Assembly: GCF_964204645.1 (NCBI RefSeq)
Contig: NC_134025.1
Span: 10,793,001-10,857,000, forward strand
Direction of reading: 5' to 3'
Length of the DNA stretch: 64,000 nt
From: Tubulanus polymorphus
Lineage: Eukaryota > Nemertea > Palaeonemertea > Tubulaniformes > Tubulanidae
Below the pieces are notes generated by a model that worked only from the letters and a program-made list of their open reading frames with translations, was not told the origin of the DNA and ran no database searches. Position 1 is the first letter of the stretch; each line of letters begins with the position of its first letter. Made by a program: the position numbers and the translations under genes. Below are positions 1 through 12,535 of this stretch, in pieces.

Positions 1-2977
1 CGCAGGCAAACTTGACAAGCGATCCGTTGCATGCAAAAATCGTACCGAGCAAACTTGTTTGATATTTTTCCAAGGAAATTTCAGTTGTATGTGACCAAGC
101 ATTATCAAATATGTTGAATAGCCAGATTCAGGCTACAAACATCAAAAGCTGCAACTCCAATTTCCTTGGCGTTATACACTATAAAGACATTGACTTTTCA
201 ATGCGATAAACCACTTTCGATGTGACGGGTGAAATATAATTAAGTTTCCTGTAAGGTAAATATCCAAGCAAAGTATGCTTCACCGTAGGACACAAAAACA
301 GTCCTTTAAATTAATTCACACAATGACCATAGACCTGCAAATGACTGTCCATGATATGATGACTTAAACAACACAAACCTAGATGAAGTAAACGGGCAAT
401 AAAAATGACACGAAAAGGACTACACAAATAAAAATATCACAAATTTGTATAACTTCCCGCGGGACTTAAAAATGACTAACATTCGAAATGCAAATGTAGA
501 TGAGTAAAAATATATGCAATGAGATCAGCAAAAATTGCTGATGCAACTTCACGGGTAAAACAGTAAAATAAACAAATAGCTTTTCAGAAGCAGCAACTCG
601 AGATTAATGTTTTGTGCTCAACGAACGAAGGAAAAGTTCGACCTGTTATTTTCTATAGGCAAAATCTCAGGCCTCTAATCCAAGCCACATCATGTAGGAA
701 ATCAGATAAGACAGACGCTTGGCTAGCAACAAGTCAACTGTCCAGTAGAAAATTGATAAAATTTTGTTCCACGGGCTAAATCTAACTTAAAAAAAAAAAA
801 CAACAAAAACAGATTTACAAGATACGCTTTTGAGTTTTATGGCCACCAAAACAGCCACATACACAAACTAGGGGGCCAAGAACACCATGCCCACTTGGTT
901 AAATGTTTTTCGATTTGACAATCTTACAATTCAATGCCATCTGGTGAAGAAACACTGTAATCAATGACCTTAAAACTCGCCACAATCATAGAATATGTCA
1001 TGAGCTACATGATGGCCACCAATCACGTAAAAATTGACTGATCTGATGGTAGACCATTAGCAAGCTACATCTTTCAAAATTCAGACCAATATGACTATGA
1101 AGTGCTGATTTTGATGAATAACAATGGCCACCAGTCAGTTATTTTGATTTGGGTCAGGCCAGTTTTTTGGCTGCAGATGTGTTTAAAGTAGATACACGTG
1201 TAAACCAATATCAAGACAATCCTTTGAAGCATTTTCAAAACTTATCAAGATAATTGCAAATGGGCAAAAAGCGATTGCATGCCCGCTGGCACTAAAGTCC
1301 CAAGTGGGCTTGAAAAGAAAAGACAAATATACATTTACTGGCTGAACAGAAAATACAGTTAGTATATATACACAAACAATACATGCCCTGATACTGAGGA
1401 CAAAATACTGGCAGTATTCATAAGATGTTTTCAATTTCACAATTGATTTACAAGGGTAGCTCAATAGTAGAATCCCCCTTACTCGTTGATGTCTCTGAGA
1501 CAATAGTTATTTTCTCAGAGTTTCCTCGATATCGAGTTCAGAATCATGGAATGTGATAGTACAACAGGGTGGCCACTTTCTTCAGGAAATTTCCTCTTCT
1601 TTAAAAGTCAGGGAATAATTGGGGGATTTTGTAAAAAAAAAGCTTAAAATCAGGGAAAAGTCAGTATAAAATCAAACAGTTCCTATGTTTTACATATTTG
1701 ACTGTGATAATTGATTGGCTTTCTTAGCACATTGACTCAGGGCAAACAACGTGTACATGTCAGGGAAAAAGGAAATATTAAAAGTGGCCATCCTGTAGTA
1801 GTATAGTAATACAAAAAAAAAATATTTCAACATGAGCGGTTGACTGAGCGCTGAGTAAGGAGGAATCTACTGTACATGTAGTTGAATTTACAAGAATCTT
1901 GATGGAATATGAGTTAGCATTGATAGCATAGCACATTCAATGTTGACTAGATAGTACCGTACTGTTAACACTGCCTGATAAAGCGGCGTAAAAACCGGCC
2001 TTCATTCCAGGCCGTTCCCAATTATAGCGAAACAGTGTATAACTCATCAGCGGATTTTCACATCCTACAAATAACAGAGAAAGATCGATCAGCATTACGG
2101 CGATGTGAATATCATATACACAACGATATCCATTTGAATATAAGATCAGGATACTATTTCACAAACCAACTCGTCGCTTTAAACATTTCATTAACGTTAT
2201 GTGAATATTGATGACTACTCTGATAACACTTTAAACTCTATCCCCGGTTTCATGAAGGTGTAATAAACACGTTCGTGGTTTAGTTATCAGATAAAAAACC
2301 AATAAACGAAACAAGGAAAACGATTCCTTACAGTAGGGTAATTCTTAAATTTCAAAAAGCGATCGTCGAATCTCTTTATTATTAATATCAGTATCATTCT
2401 TGGCAAGAAGCAACTTATGTTTTACCATGCCCATCCATTACCTCCCATATGTAATAAAGAACTAAAATAGCACGAGTTGGTATGGGTGGTTTGAAACACA
2501 TCTTCGAATATAGCGCACAACATGCCCATTCAGCATACTCACGGTTCTACTGATGCTGCATGAATGAGAATACTTTTACGTGAAAACTCATATGGTGTTA
2601 ATTACTGTACTACAATACAATAACCCTACTTAATTCAAATTCAAATCCCTTGGGTATGGCGAAATTAATCCGATTTATAAAAAACCTCGATCAAACATCA
2701 TATTTTACATATATTTTATGTATGGGGGGACCGTATTAGATGAAAATCTGAATCAAAGCGGTTTCAATGCTCTTGACTATGTAAAACTGCAGTAGTGGTT
2801 TGCAGCTGTCGGCAGCAATTTCCAGCTAATGAAAATTGAATAGCCACAAGATAAATTTTTTCCCAGCTTTACGATATTCAGATTAGATCAACAGGGGTAG
2901 GATTTGAAAACCAAAAACCAATGATTAGGATTACGATGTTTGTTCCACTATTGTTCAATAGCCAGTGAGAAACATAC
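1..2977. other. Non-coding stretch downstream of the last visible PAWR exon
   Basis: I see no convincing coding exon here on either strand. By position it should be the last intron and/or 3' part of the minus-strand PAWR homologue. Scanning the minus strand for a leucine-zipper terminal exon gave nothing I could support, so that exon may lie left of the window. The stretch is AT-rich and holds one complete miniature transposon (1562-1798). Confidence 0.5.
1562..1798. mobile_element. Miniature inverted-repeat element, 237 bp, with 5-bp target duplication
   Basis: The ends are inverted: the left end reads CAACAGGGTGGCCACTTT and the right end, reverse-complemented, CTACAGGATGGCCACTTT. Both sides are flanked by TAGTA (1557-1561 and 1799-1803), which fits a 5-bp target-site duplication. 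The interior repeats the phrase 'gtcaggga' and has no coding capacity. It is a non-autonomous DNA-transposon type element; I do not assign a superfamily. Confidence 0.6.
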
Positions 2978-5445
2978 CTTTATGATTGAGTTTAATTGTT
3001 TCTCTAACTCCGAGATTCGTTTATCTTTGTCCTCGATTATCTGTTTTAAATGCTGATTTTCTAATCGTTCGTGTTGGAGTATCTGAAAGAGTAATTTACA
3101 CCTTAGTCAACAATCAAAGAATCAACTGAGTTTCAACCTGCTGGTTAAAGTTGAAAACAAGAGATTGATTGTTATAGATTTTAGGAACCTGTTTCAACGC
3201 CAGGATTTATAGACTAGAATTATCTTTAACCAATGGGTTCAATAACTCAATAACTAGTTAACCCCTGGGTTTAAGTTAAAGCTTGTTTGTAAAACCGGCC
3301 ACAGGAGCCAGAATCTGGTCCCAGGAAATATTCTAGTACAATGTATAACCAACCCTAAGGTCAACTCGAATATCAACACTGGATTAATTGAATAAACTTG
3401 GCCTTGAAATTTCGCAGATTAGTTTCCTGTCAGGCAGACGGACAAAAAATGGAATGTGACAGTCGCGCTTGTAGGGCATCGCATCCAGTGGGCTAAAAAT
3501 CGGCGTACCTTTTCGAGTTCTTCAGCTCGTGATAGAGGAGGATTTTTTCCTTCGGATGAATTCGACGAGCTCATTTTCGAATCGCCGCTGTCGCCATCTT
3601 TACACGACGAACTGACCCCCGAATACGGAGGTTGCGACCGTTGCGAAAAATGGACGCTTTTACCAGCGTCGGCTTCTGGTCGCCGTTCGCGATAACGAGA
3701 ATTGTGACCGCCCGTCTGCCAGGTTTCTCCGTCGCGATTGTAATTCAGCGACATTCTCGCCGGATCTGGCGACCGACCTCCACGCTGCGCCGGTCGATAC
3801 TGCGCGCACGGTAAGCACTGACCAATCATAGTGAGGTTCGTTTCCGACTGACTAACCGTGCTGTCATAGTCTTGATTATCTTCTAAATCAGCTTCAAGAT
3901 CCGATGGACTGAAAACAGCAATTGCTCATATTTTACTCAACCTTCGACCTGATAGATAATTTCAAGCGAACGAAAGAATCTTGCGTAACGATTTTTCAAC
4001 ACATACTAGGCCTATGGAAAAGCAACTTTTGAAATTTTATTACTTTTAAATGACTATCACAGAAACTGTTCATTTGACCGGGAATATTATATCTCATCCC
4101 AAGTTAGAATGTGACCTGGATAAATCCTCAACTTAATGATTGATATTTGAAAATATTGGCTTCAAAAACTGAACATGGTCCAGGAATAGGAAAACATTGA
4201 CATCAAAATTAATTCAGCATCATAATAGGCTTACCTTTTATTTCTACGAGGTACAAACTGTTTAACAACCCGATCCTGGAAAAGAATCACAGTTTTTGAA
4301 ACTCAATTCTCACTGTGGTGGCCTTCAATCGAATTTGACCAGTCGACATTAAGATTGTGAATCAGATACTCAATCCTTTGAGCTATGTAGTCAGATATGG
4401 GGCGACTTACCTCAGCTGCAAACTGATCATCATCGTCAAGCAATTCATTAATAGACGTGTTACGTTTGGTCTCTTCATCATCATCCAGAGAGTCACCAGT
4501 GCTCTAAAAAATAACGGTTACAAAAAGTAATTGAAGAGCACTGTGGACAAGAAGTTAGCAGAGCATTTGAATGATGTGAGGGTATTCAACATGGTAACAA
4601 ACTTTTGAGCAGCAACTGACAGGTTTATCCTATTCTATGTAATGTTACCCATACGCAGGGATCTTAGAGTGTGGCTGTATTCATTCATCAGTGTAATATC
4701 ATGGCAGTCAAGCATCAAATTTGCAAACCTTGCAAACCTAAAACATAGCTTTATTTCGGTGCTATCTGCTGCTATCTGTTACATTAACTCATAACCTAAA
4801 TCCAGGTCCCAATTGTATCGATATAGGGGCAGTCTACTGAAGATTAAGACTCCTTCAATCTTGATAAGTAGCTAGTATCTATTTCACAAAATATCGAAGG
4901 AGTTTTGTTCAAAAAAGACATTTCATTCAAATTAAAGGAGCACATTTACAACCATTATTTTTCGTTTTGAAGGAGTATTCAAGGAATCAAGGAGTCGTAG
5001 GGACCCTGCTTTGAAACCCCTCGGTGGAGCGCCTCTCTACTAGCAGGACTATGATACGTACTTCAGTAGAAGGTATGTGCACGACACCGGTACTGCGCCT
5101 TTTCTCGCGTAGTTTTCGTTTGTCTTTGACATTCTTCCCTTTGTGTAGATGATTCGGTCGGCCTCTTTTATCTTTCATCCTCGACAAACGGGTAGGCGAT
5201 TCATGTTCCCCGCCGCCGCCGCCACCACCACCGCCACAATCGTGGTGGTATTGGTGATGGAAATCGCAGTCCGCACCATTTTGATCGCCACCGGTGCCGC
5301 GTTCGGCCATATCTACCGAATCGCCTCCACCACCGCTTTTTACGTGTGATGAACTTCTGCCCCTCAATATTCGCATTCTGCTTCGGCGAGTCGGCTCAAA
5401 ATCTTCCTTATCCAAACTTTCTTGGCTAACGCTGCTTGATGCCAT
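2978..5445 (-). CDS. PAWR: PAWR / Par-4 homologue, five coding exons, 3' end missing
   Basis: Exons on the minus strand are 5062-5445, 4411-4503, 4235-4275, 3509-3908 and 2978-3082. All have GT-AG borders and matching phases, giving 341 codons. The start ATG (5445) follows a likely 5'-UTR acceptor at about 5457. Exon 1 ends with KRKLREKRRSTGVVHIPSTE, nearly identical to the nuclear-localisation core of the SAC (pro-apoptotic) domain of vertebrate Par-4. It includes the RRST sequence that is a PKA phosphorylation site in rat Par-4. The second exon is acidic (LDDDD), the fourth is polar and Ser/Arg-rich, and the fifth is pure coiled coil, matching the start of the Par-4 leucine zipper. A run of nine glycines and a His/Asp patch sit in exon 1. 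In vertebrates the protein binds WT1 and atypical PKC and promotes apoptosis. The final zipper exon is not visible, so the gene is incomplete here. Family assignment is firm; function in this animal is inferred. Confidence 0.87.
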
Positions 5446-7013
5446 CCTACTTGTGACTGCGTTGAAGACAAAAGAAGTTGCGGTGGTTAGACGACTACTA
5501 GGTCACTTTTCCACAGTGTGTAGTGTATTTAATAAGGACTAAATTATGGTTATCGATGGTTGGTTCAATCTTATATCCATTAGGGACATCGTAACTGGTT
5601 TTATCTGTTTGAACAAACTTCCGGCGCCACAACCCAATCAGTGTTGGTAGTACATTCTTGATAGCTGTCTTCAAATAACTGGATGGGCAGCTGAACCAAA
5701 CCATCGATTTTCAATCCATTTCACACCGAACGGTTGTTTTGGTTCAAAAGTGATTTGCTGCAAATGGACTGAGTTTGTTCCACAATGACATTATTATGAT
5801 CTGTAGTCAGTAAGCAGACTGGCGTTTAAACCAAAAGGTAAACTAAAAAGTTTTCGCTTGTGATTTTATAACTTTTTTCTCATCACAAACTGAGGCCGGG
5901 TTGGGGCTTTGTTTGGGTCAAGTATAGTAGGTGTATACGGGATCAAAACTAATCTAGGCCTTCACCTCCAAACTAACCTCAACTGACCAACAACAATGAG
6001 AGCCCCTCCCGTTTCCAGTCTGTCTGTGACAATCAGGTACATAGGCCTACCGAATGTCCTCCATTCAAACATATTGAAATAGATATCAGTAATCTGATTG
6101 TGGTTTTTTTTCACAATTTCAATCGCATATTCACAGCCACAGGACACTGCCGGCCTTCACCAAGCACCTTTAGGGTCTGGTGTACCACAGACAATAAGAC
6201 ACGAACAACATTTTCTCAATACTATTAAATCACTGTGACTTTAAACCACCAGAGATCCAGTTTCGCTATACCAATTGTGAAAAATAAACTGTTATCACAA
6301 ACCTCACACATTCAGTTTTTTTATTATTTTATTCATTTGGAGGTTCCTTCATCATAGTCCGTGCTTGATGCGATATGAATACAGAAATAGCAAAATTGAC
6401 ACCATTTTTTCACTTTGAAACTTAGGCATTGCCCTGTAGTTCGTTAGCAACAAGACAACATGCGCGATGTGTGTCTCATCGCTAAACAGCGCATCATTTT
6501 TGTATCTTAAATTTAATCGTACTAAAATCAGATTTATCGGTAAAATGATATAATGGACAAACATAAGACGTCATAAGGTTAGTGTAAGGTTAGTGGTTGT
6601 TTATTTGCTGAGATATCGCAGTTTGAACACAGACAAAAATGCCCACTGAACTCCCAGTCGGCAAAAGTCACGCAAATTTGAGTGGGACATGTCTGGGTGG
6701 TTGGTTACACAAGAGGATGGTAGAGCGACGGAGATCACTGTGGATACAACCACTGCCAGGGCTGGGTGAACGCCGGCCTGGGTGAACGCCGGCCCTAATC
6801 AATTTATTAATTAAGAGGGTAGGCAAAATTAATTAGCTTGCCTACCACAACACAGCCACAACACACAAGTACGAATTATCATTACCGCTTTTTTACTTTC
6901 TTAATTTCATTTTGTTATGGTAATTTTCGAAATTACTATACCTCACATTAAATAAACCCCACTAAAACAGCAGCATGAACGAACAAACGCAGCGGCTCAA
7001 CACAAAAACAAAC

Positions 7014-7022
7014 CCGGAAGTG
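7014..7022 (+). promoter_or_regulatory. ETS-type CCGGAAGTG site, possible PAWR promoter
   Basis: CCGGAAGTG matches the consensus bound by GABPA/ETS factors and is typical of TATA-less broadly expressed promoters. It lies about 1.6 kb upstream of the PAWR start codon, where an untranslated first exon could begin. There is no independent evidence of a transcription start, so this is only a candidate. Confidence 0.25.
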
Positions 7023-10000
7023 AAAAGGTAGATTTTGATATCTCTAGAGAAAAGCAGATGTGTCGCAACAGGGAGTCAGCGTCTCTTGATGCATCAAATA
7101 CCAATCCAAATTATCTATATTGTCCATAATTAAAGCGAATCCGAGATAGCGGGAATAAAAAAAAACAATCCCACCTGATGATGGCGGTTGGTATACAGTA
7201 TACATAATAAAACTTACAATTCTTTAATTTTGCGATTATTTTTTGTTCTTAATTTTTACGGTCGTGGTTTTTTGAGTCCGACGGCGAATTAATCTCCGTG
7301 CCGACGTAGTGTGAAATTATATCCGTATCATACTGGTGTATCGTACTGGCATTGATTGTTTATGAGGAAATAAATCTGGCTGCTGGAAATCCTTGCACGT
7401 CGAAAGTTCCCCATATAGGCCTACTCGGGTATCTGGGTATTCACGTTTGAACAGTCAGTCTGATTACTCCAAGAATCGATAGACGGCGATGGCGAGTCCA
7501 TAAAATCGTGGACATTTGATGAATGCGATACATTTCATCCGTGTAAGATAAGCTGATGAGCAATCCTTTTGAAACAAATGGGAGCCGGTACTTTGCTAAT
7601 GATCTCCACCCGTTTCTTGCTTGGAGTGAACATTACTTAGAAAACCCGCTTACTACCTCGTGGCTATAAGAATTTCTAGCACGTACAAAGTACAGTTTAT
7701 GCTTTTCACTTGTGTGTACGGCTTAGATTTGAGTCCTTCGTCAATTCAGTTGACGAAGCCGGGCTCATTAGATAAATTTCGTTCTGAACATTTCAGTGAA
7801 ATGTGCTGGGCCCGCGACTTCTCACCAAAAGCGCTATGGATTTTTTTCAACTTTGGTGGCGGGTTTGATCATTGGCTGGTAAAATAGATAGGCACTGCGC
7901 ATTATTGTATTATTAGGCAGTGATTTATTTGCCAAATCTAGCTGTTTAGTAGACCGGATTGTGTAGTTGTCACTCAGCATCGCGTCAGGTGAAGCTGTCA
8001 TCACGGCACATGATGGATGAGCTTACCCAAATAGATTCCTCTCAGCCTCCGTGTACCGTGGTACTGATTTATTACGGATGATGTATCTGGTTAGCTTCCT
8101 ATACGCGAAGAGCTGTTGTGTTCCTTGAACAGTGACCAAAACAAAACAATAAAAAAACACTACTCTTCCATACAGTTATCTGTGAATGCAGGTTCATTCT
8201 TTTGTACCTTCGGTACTTTATTTTGATGCATCCCCCTTTCTCTCTCCTTCTCCTTTGCAAACAACTTTGAGATCAAAAGATTGTTATCTAATTATTTATT
8301 TGTTTTACACCGTGTTCACTAGATACCTTATAAACACAGGGAATAACATCAGAAAATAACAAGTAGGCCTAGTCGAGTCGGGTGCTTGGCGCTAACATAC
8401 ATGATGGGATCATGAAAGTTTGACGGAAATTACTGACTGACAGTTCGCCTGTATATCGAACCGTCTGTTCCATCGATCTCAACAATTAGATGTCGAATAG
8501 GCTAATTAAGCAAAAGCTCGTTAGCTTTACGCAATTAGGACTGCACTGGTCAGCACCCATCAATAATCGGCCTGTCCAGGAATTCCAGGCAAGCAGTAAC
8601 GTTGATTTATGATACCCATCTCCACTTCCTTTCTCGTGCGGATCTTCCGGATTTTGATGAAACACTATATCACACAAGACTATATAGGAAATTACACCGA
8701 AAATGCTAGCTTCGCGTGGGCCTATACCAGAAAAATAAGCGCCTTCCATTATTTTGCGCGAAACTCGTCTAACCGTTTCAGGGTTGTGATTGTCTCGTGT
8801 AATACAAGCCTGGTTTTAGAATTGAAATATAGAAAAGCTCTGTCACTTTTCAAAAGATGAATTCGGAGCCAGCCAAGGCCATGCGTCGTCGTGACGGGGA
8901 ACAGACTTTTCCAACAGGTTGCCTTTACACACACCGCAGTCAGCCAATTCAATTTTCGTCTCCCGAAGCTTCGTTGTCACATTATGCTAGACACGTCTGA
9001 AAACTCATTCGGAACAAACATCCAGGGAAATCTCTGTTATGTTTAATTCAACAGGAGTTAAACAAGCCGCATAGAGAGCGAGAGGGAGAGTGAGAGCGAG
9101 AGGGAGAGAGCGAACCACCGAGACGATAAGGTGCCGGGAGATGCGCCTGTGAAGAGCGAATACGTGACTGGATTCGACAATGAGTTCGTTTGTCAGGATG
9201 AAACCAATTGGTTTTATTATCTTAGCCCTATCGATTAAGGATAGGATCAACAGTTCTCGGGGCTTGTGACGGCTCGCCACTATCATTTCAGGACATTAGA
9301 CCAGCGATGGACGGCATTTATGCATGCTTTGAATACCGGCTTATAAGATCAACTGCAATGGACAGGACTTGTGACGCAGTAACATTCAATATAAACCTCG
9401 ACAGTACTGATGATACACACGTTTTCAAAGGAATCAGCTTTGAAGGAAAGAAACACATAATCTTCAAGAAAGCTGATCGTCTACGCAGTCTACAACGAAA
9501 GTGATAAAATTTGCTAGTGCATTTTAACAGCCACCAATTCCAGGGAAAGTAAACATTTTTCCCTTGAGTACCGTTATTTTTCTAATCTGTGATCCTATAA
9601 GCAAATACTTATCACGCCTCCCTTCGCTAGTACCTGCATTGTATTCGTAATTGCTTAATGATAGCAGTGGCCGTCGTTAAACCTCGAAGACGTCTTTCAT
9701 ACAATAAAAATATCCCGAAAGCAATATATTTTACTGCTTGATTCCGGGTTTATTCGGTGCAATCTCTCATGATATAGACCTGGGCACCGTAACCGAGAAA
9801 CCTACGATCCTCGGGGTTTTATAATGCGAGTTTTATAGCAGATTCATTACTTAATTAATCTTAGCCACGCGTGACTATATAGCTAAACAACAGTAGCAGT
9901 GCTCAAAGTAAAAACCACACAGCTAGTTGATTATTCCCTAGATTGAGTGGTTGGCCAAACTTATAAGAATACGATGCTTTGCAATGAAGTTTATAAAAAA

Positions 10001-12283
10001 TGCCCGATTAATTTGTTTCATGCTTTCGTGCTTTTTCTTTTGAATTCCACTTTTCTCTGGTAACCTGGGACGTCCATGACTACCATAGACCAGGGGAGGA
10101 TTTAGGGGGTCTCGGAGGTCCGGACCCCTGGATTCCCATTGAGTTTCTCATCAAGTAGAATGCAAATTCGACACACATTCTTTCGGACATTGCATATTTC
10201 CAGACGTATTTCTTCAGAAATATCAGGATAACGATGGTGGGACCCTGCCTATGAAATGGCTGCTTGATCTGAAAAAAATATTCTTCACGACCCCAGCCAT
10301 CAAAATTTCCTAGACCCGCCCTTGATAGACTTTAGTAGTAAATCTGGTTTTTGAATAATGTCTTGTTAGTGGTCCTTCTGGCTACATCCGTGCTAAAATG
10401 TCGAGTGGATGGCAGTCAGTGCCGAAAAACATTGAAGATCGTCATCGCGTATACAGGGATTTATAGGCTGTAGTATTGTCACGACTTCAGAATGCATTGA
10501 ATATCGTTTTATCGTTTCTGATAATTCCAGTGAATTGGTTCATACAGCATCATGAATAGGTCCTTTTGCGTGGGCTTGAATCAAATAAGATTAGACCGTC
10601 CTTGTGATAAGCAGAAGGTCATCTTACAATAAAGTATAGTTGTTTCCTTTGTGCGCTTACCACCCACTTAGAATCACCTATCGAATCAAATATTTGATAT
10701 AGATAAAATATAATGCTAACTCCAAAATCAAAATGAACTTCAAGTTCAGAATTGGGTCGGTCAGGGCGAGCACATATCGGGAAAACAAAACATACGACTC
10801 GGGAAATATGTCCCACGAGAATTAATATACGGTATAATTCTGCCATAAACAAGGTTTATTTACTTAGTTTATAGCTCACGTTTTAGCTGCTGTTGTTCCA
10901 TCGACTTGTCCGGGAGCAAACGAGCACATAATGGCACCAAGCATCTAACGGGGTATACTGTGCTAGCATACGCAATATTTCCTCGATTTTTGTCGCACAC
11001 TACGGTACTAGAAGTGTTCAAGTTGTGCTTTTACTTACTAGGTGTTGGGGTTGCGCTTGTTAAGATAGTAAAGAGACATGAACTTTAGCGGTTTTCAGCA
11101 TAGGGTTTCAGTTTCGGGGAAGCGGTGCCTATTCAAAACCAATATTCGCAGCTTATTCACTTAGTACACGGAACATTGAGCCAGGAACTAATGAACTGTT
11201 GCTCCACGAGTCTATACGAAAAGACTTTACGATCGGTAAATTAAGATTTAAATGTCCTTGGTTGTAAAAAACTAAGGACCTTTTTGATGAAAAACGCAAT
11301 GGCTCAGTCTTTTAGAGACGCAGTCAGCCGCGTGAAAGTAGACTTGTAAAAAAGCTTACACCAATTGTGTGGAGCGTATCGAGACCCGCTCGATCAATGT
11401 CGCGGGATGAAATCGCGCTCTTCATACAAACAACGACTGGTGGTATTCTGCGCGTCCCAGACTTCGCCGTATAATATATGACAATGATTAACGATTATGA
11501 TCTATTAATTACGTACATTTATCATAGGAAACGACATAAACAGCAAAGAACGTGCAATCTCGAGAATCATCCCGAAGATTTATAACCATTTAACCCGCGA
11601 CATCTCCGCGAGATGCGTCTGACTAAAAGTAATTTTGGGCCGGTTGGAAGTTTTCGATTTTCTTTTTGGCGAAGAGCATATAAATGACATGATAGCTGTG
11701 GCAGACGTGATGGTGTCTGCAGCATAAATCTGTGTCGGGATCAAAAGTAGATAAACAGTGTAAAACATTGATTGAAATCTCTACATCGAATTTTGTAGAC
11801 GTAATTTGCCCAAAATTCATATTGATTTATTGGTATTTTGAATAGATTCACCAAAATCGAGGAGCAGCATTTGGTGAAAGTTTTTCTATGCCCCAGTTTT
11901 ACTGAACACGTTGATGGGGCATATCGTTTTGCTTCGCGTGATGCATCCAGGAGGTTAATTGCGTCGGTATAATTTTCGTGACCATATTTTATGCCTTGGC
12001 TAATTGGCTGTCATCGTTAGTGACTGCCGAGATAAACAAACGAACTAAATGTCGAGATAATGCGTTTCGCCGCGGACTCGTAGAGGTTTCACCAATAGAG
12101 TGCTGACCATGCTCGCACCGTTATCCGCACAGTTAACGCTTTTCTTTTTAGAGAAAATATACCGGGCTGAACACACAGCAATCCTCAAAACTCTGTTTTG
12201 TGAGGTGTTAAGGCCAGGATGCTTTGATTGGGAGCTGGGACTCCTCTTACCAACGTCTTCCTGATTAGGGCAACTAGCCGATC

Positions 12284-12535
12284 AGGCGCGGATCCAGAGG
12301 GGGGTTCAGGGGTCGTGACCCCCCGCTCAGCTACCAAAAGAATTTTTAGTCGTTTTCTGGAAGGAATTTACTCAAGACAAAGCTGGTTGAAAGTACCACA
12401 TAATCGGTACCATATCATCTTATGTTTGGCCAAACAATATGCCCCTACAAGCCCCCTATCATTAGAGATTTTAGTCGCCTTAACATTAACATTTTCTATG
12501 AACCCCCTCCTGGAAAGAATCCTGGATCCGCGCCT
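12284..12535. mobile_element. Foldback element with GGATCC-containing inverted ends
   Basis: The left end AGGCGCGGATCCAG and right end CTGGATCCGCGCCT are perfect inverse complements 252 bp apart. G-runs follow the left end and 'ccccctcc' precedes the right end, extending the imperfect inversion. Related ends occur near 21259-21545, 23182-23448 and more weakly at 10090-10320 and 60880-61090, so this is a dispersed family. An ORF crossing it is fortuitous. Confidence 0.6.
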
